This document shows, piece by piece, positions 63,397-64,000 of a stretch of 64,000 nt of DNA. Location of the stretch: positions 6,278,525 to 6,342,524 of the forward strand of contig NZ_CP012159.1 of the NCBI RefSeq assembly GCF_001189295.1, in the 5' to 3' direction. Made by a program: the position numbers and the translations under genes. Each line of letters opens with the position of its first letter. Within the stretch, counting starts at the first letter, position 1. This DNA is from Chondromyces crocatus (GTDB taxonomy: Bacteria > Myxococcota_A > Polyangia > Polyangiales > Polyangiaceae). Under the pieces are notes generated by a model, which saw nothing but the letters and a program-made list of their open reading frames with translations, was not told the DNA's origin and did not search any database.

Positions 63397-64000
63397 CTAC
63401 GCGCCGCTCGATTGCCAGCGGAGCACCTCCAGCGCGACGGCGACGTGGACGCGACTGTGCTCGAGCGGCCGCGGCAGGAGATCTTCTGCCCGGGCGAGCC
63501 GACGAAGCAAGGTGTTGCGGTGCGTGTGGAGGCGCGCCGCAGCGCGGGATGCGTTGCACCCTTCGTCGAGGAAGGTCCGCAGGGCATCCTTGATTTCCGG
63601 ACTGGCCGACTCGAGTGTCCCCAGGGTGTGCTTGATGAACTGGTCTGCGCCCTCTGGGTTGTGGGTGACCAGGGAGACGAGACGGACCTCATCGAAACGG
63701 ACGATGCGTTGCTCGGAGCCGAGACGTGCGACCATGCGCTGCGTGGTGAGAGCGTCCAGGTGGCCACGTCGGAAGCCCTGAAGGCCCTGCCCTCTCGATC
63801 CGATGGCGATCCGGATGCCCTCGAGCTGTCGGAGCACCAGGCTCAGGCGCTCGACGTCTGGCTCGGCCCCTCCCGGCACCCATACCCACAGCGTCGCTGC
63901 ACTGGCGATGATGATGAGAGGGCGTGGGGCCCCAGAGGCACGGCTGAGGGCGTCGGCCACACTCTCCAGCGCGCTGAGGTCTGGCTCGATGTGATCGCTC
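63397..64000 (-). CDS. PucR-like regulator, right copy (partial, runs off the window)
   Basis: The C-terminal ~200 residues are visible, ending like the left copy with NASRAAARLHTHRNTLLRRL and LEVLRWQSSGA. Eight of 187 compared residues differ (for example IRQLEGIRL against LRQLEGIRI). The C-terminal helix-turn-helix is intact. If the single-crossover model is right, this copy should have the native 5' end, beyond position 64000. Confidence 0.85.
   Translation of the reverse strand, partial: SDHIEPDLSALESVADALSRASGAPRPLIIIASAATLWVWVPGGAEPDVERLSLVLRQLEGIRIAIGSRGQGLQGFRRGHLDALTTQRMVARLGSEQRIVRFDEVRLVSLVTHNPEGADQFIKHTLGTLESASPEIKDALRTFLDEGCNASRAAARLHTHRNTLLRRLARAEDLLPRPLEHSRVHVAVALEVLRWQSSGA

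Larger units (their letters stand above)
62093..64000. repeat. Right copy of the direct repeat (continues beyond the window)
   Basis: Corresponds to 51327-53251 of the left copy. One 17-bp gap near 62707 changes the offset from 10766 to 10749; otherwise alignment is collinear as far as I can follow by eye. The two copies differ by scattered substitutions, so they are old or came from different lineages, not from a recent duplication. Confidence 0.85.

Overview
The window looks like a chromosomal segment of a large-genome, high-GC myxobacterium (Polyangiales/Sorangium-like). The reasons are very GC-rich codons, many lipoproteins with low-complexity Gly/Ser/Ala/Thr linkers, a Hanks-type Ser/Thr kinase, an FHA-fused sigma-54 activator, a giant PAS/GAF hybrid histidine kinase and many lineage-type proteins of unknown function. 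This assignment is inference from gene content, not from a marker gene.

Positions 1-49.6 kb carry ordinary accessory-rich chromosome. In order: a TPR protein end; a Gly/Pro-repeat membrane protein; a translationally coupled three-gene operon (YfhO-like, small anchored protein, GT39-like glycosyltransferase, minus strand); two membrane proteins; an M49-like metallopeptidase lipoprotein; DUF924; a lipoprotein; DoxX and a divergent LysR with a long repetitive tail; a GpsA-like/FGGY-kinase pair; small lipoproteins; a patatin followed by a 31-bp tandem repeat; a coiled-coil protein; a Cys-rich lipoprotein behind a possible -24/-12 promoter; an FHA/sigma-54 activator; two paralogous SpoIIAA-like proteins; a polysaccharide deacetylase; SRPBCC and YCII proteins; a CocE-type hydrolase; the hybrid histidine kinase; a VWA lipoprotein; a kinase-TPR-DUF1566 operon; a YkgJ cysteine-cluster protein; an M19-like dipeptidase; a MerR regulator; and a small P-loop kinase.

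From 49.77 kb the window holds a tRNA-Lys(TTT), then an M20 peptidase, a SUKH (SMI1/KNR4) protein and a PucR-like regulator. About 8.2 kb of inserted DNA follows (about 53.89-62.09 kb). After it the end of the M20 gene, the SUKH gene and the regulator occur again as a diverged direct repeat. The first copy has the complete M20 gene. The second has only the M20 3' end, a SUKH gene broken by a 17-bp deletion, and a regulator that runs off the window. This is the pattern expected if a circular element carrying a homologous fragment integrated by one homologous crossover.

The island encodes a frameshifted prim-pol replication protein, a RepA-like AAA ATPase, a degraded segment, and two overlapping genes: a Ser/Thr kinase fused to a UPF1/DNA2-like SF1 helicase, and a single-HKD phospholipase-D-family nuclease. 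That pair matches the architecture of the type I Mokosh anti-phage system (mkoA/mkoB). No integrase, transposase or relaxase is visible, so the island looks like a defence cargo on a plasmid- or satellite-like replicon trapped in the chromosome.
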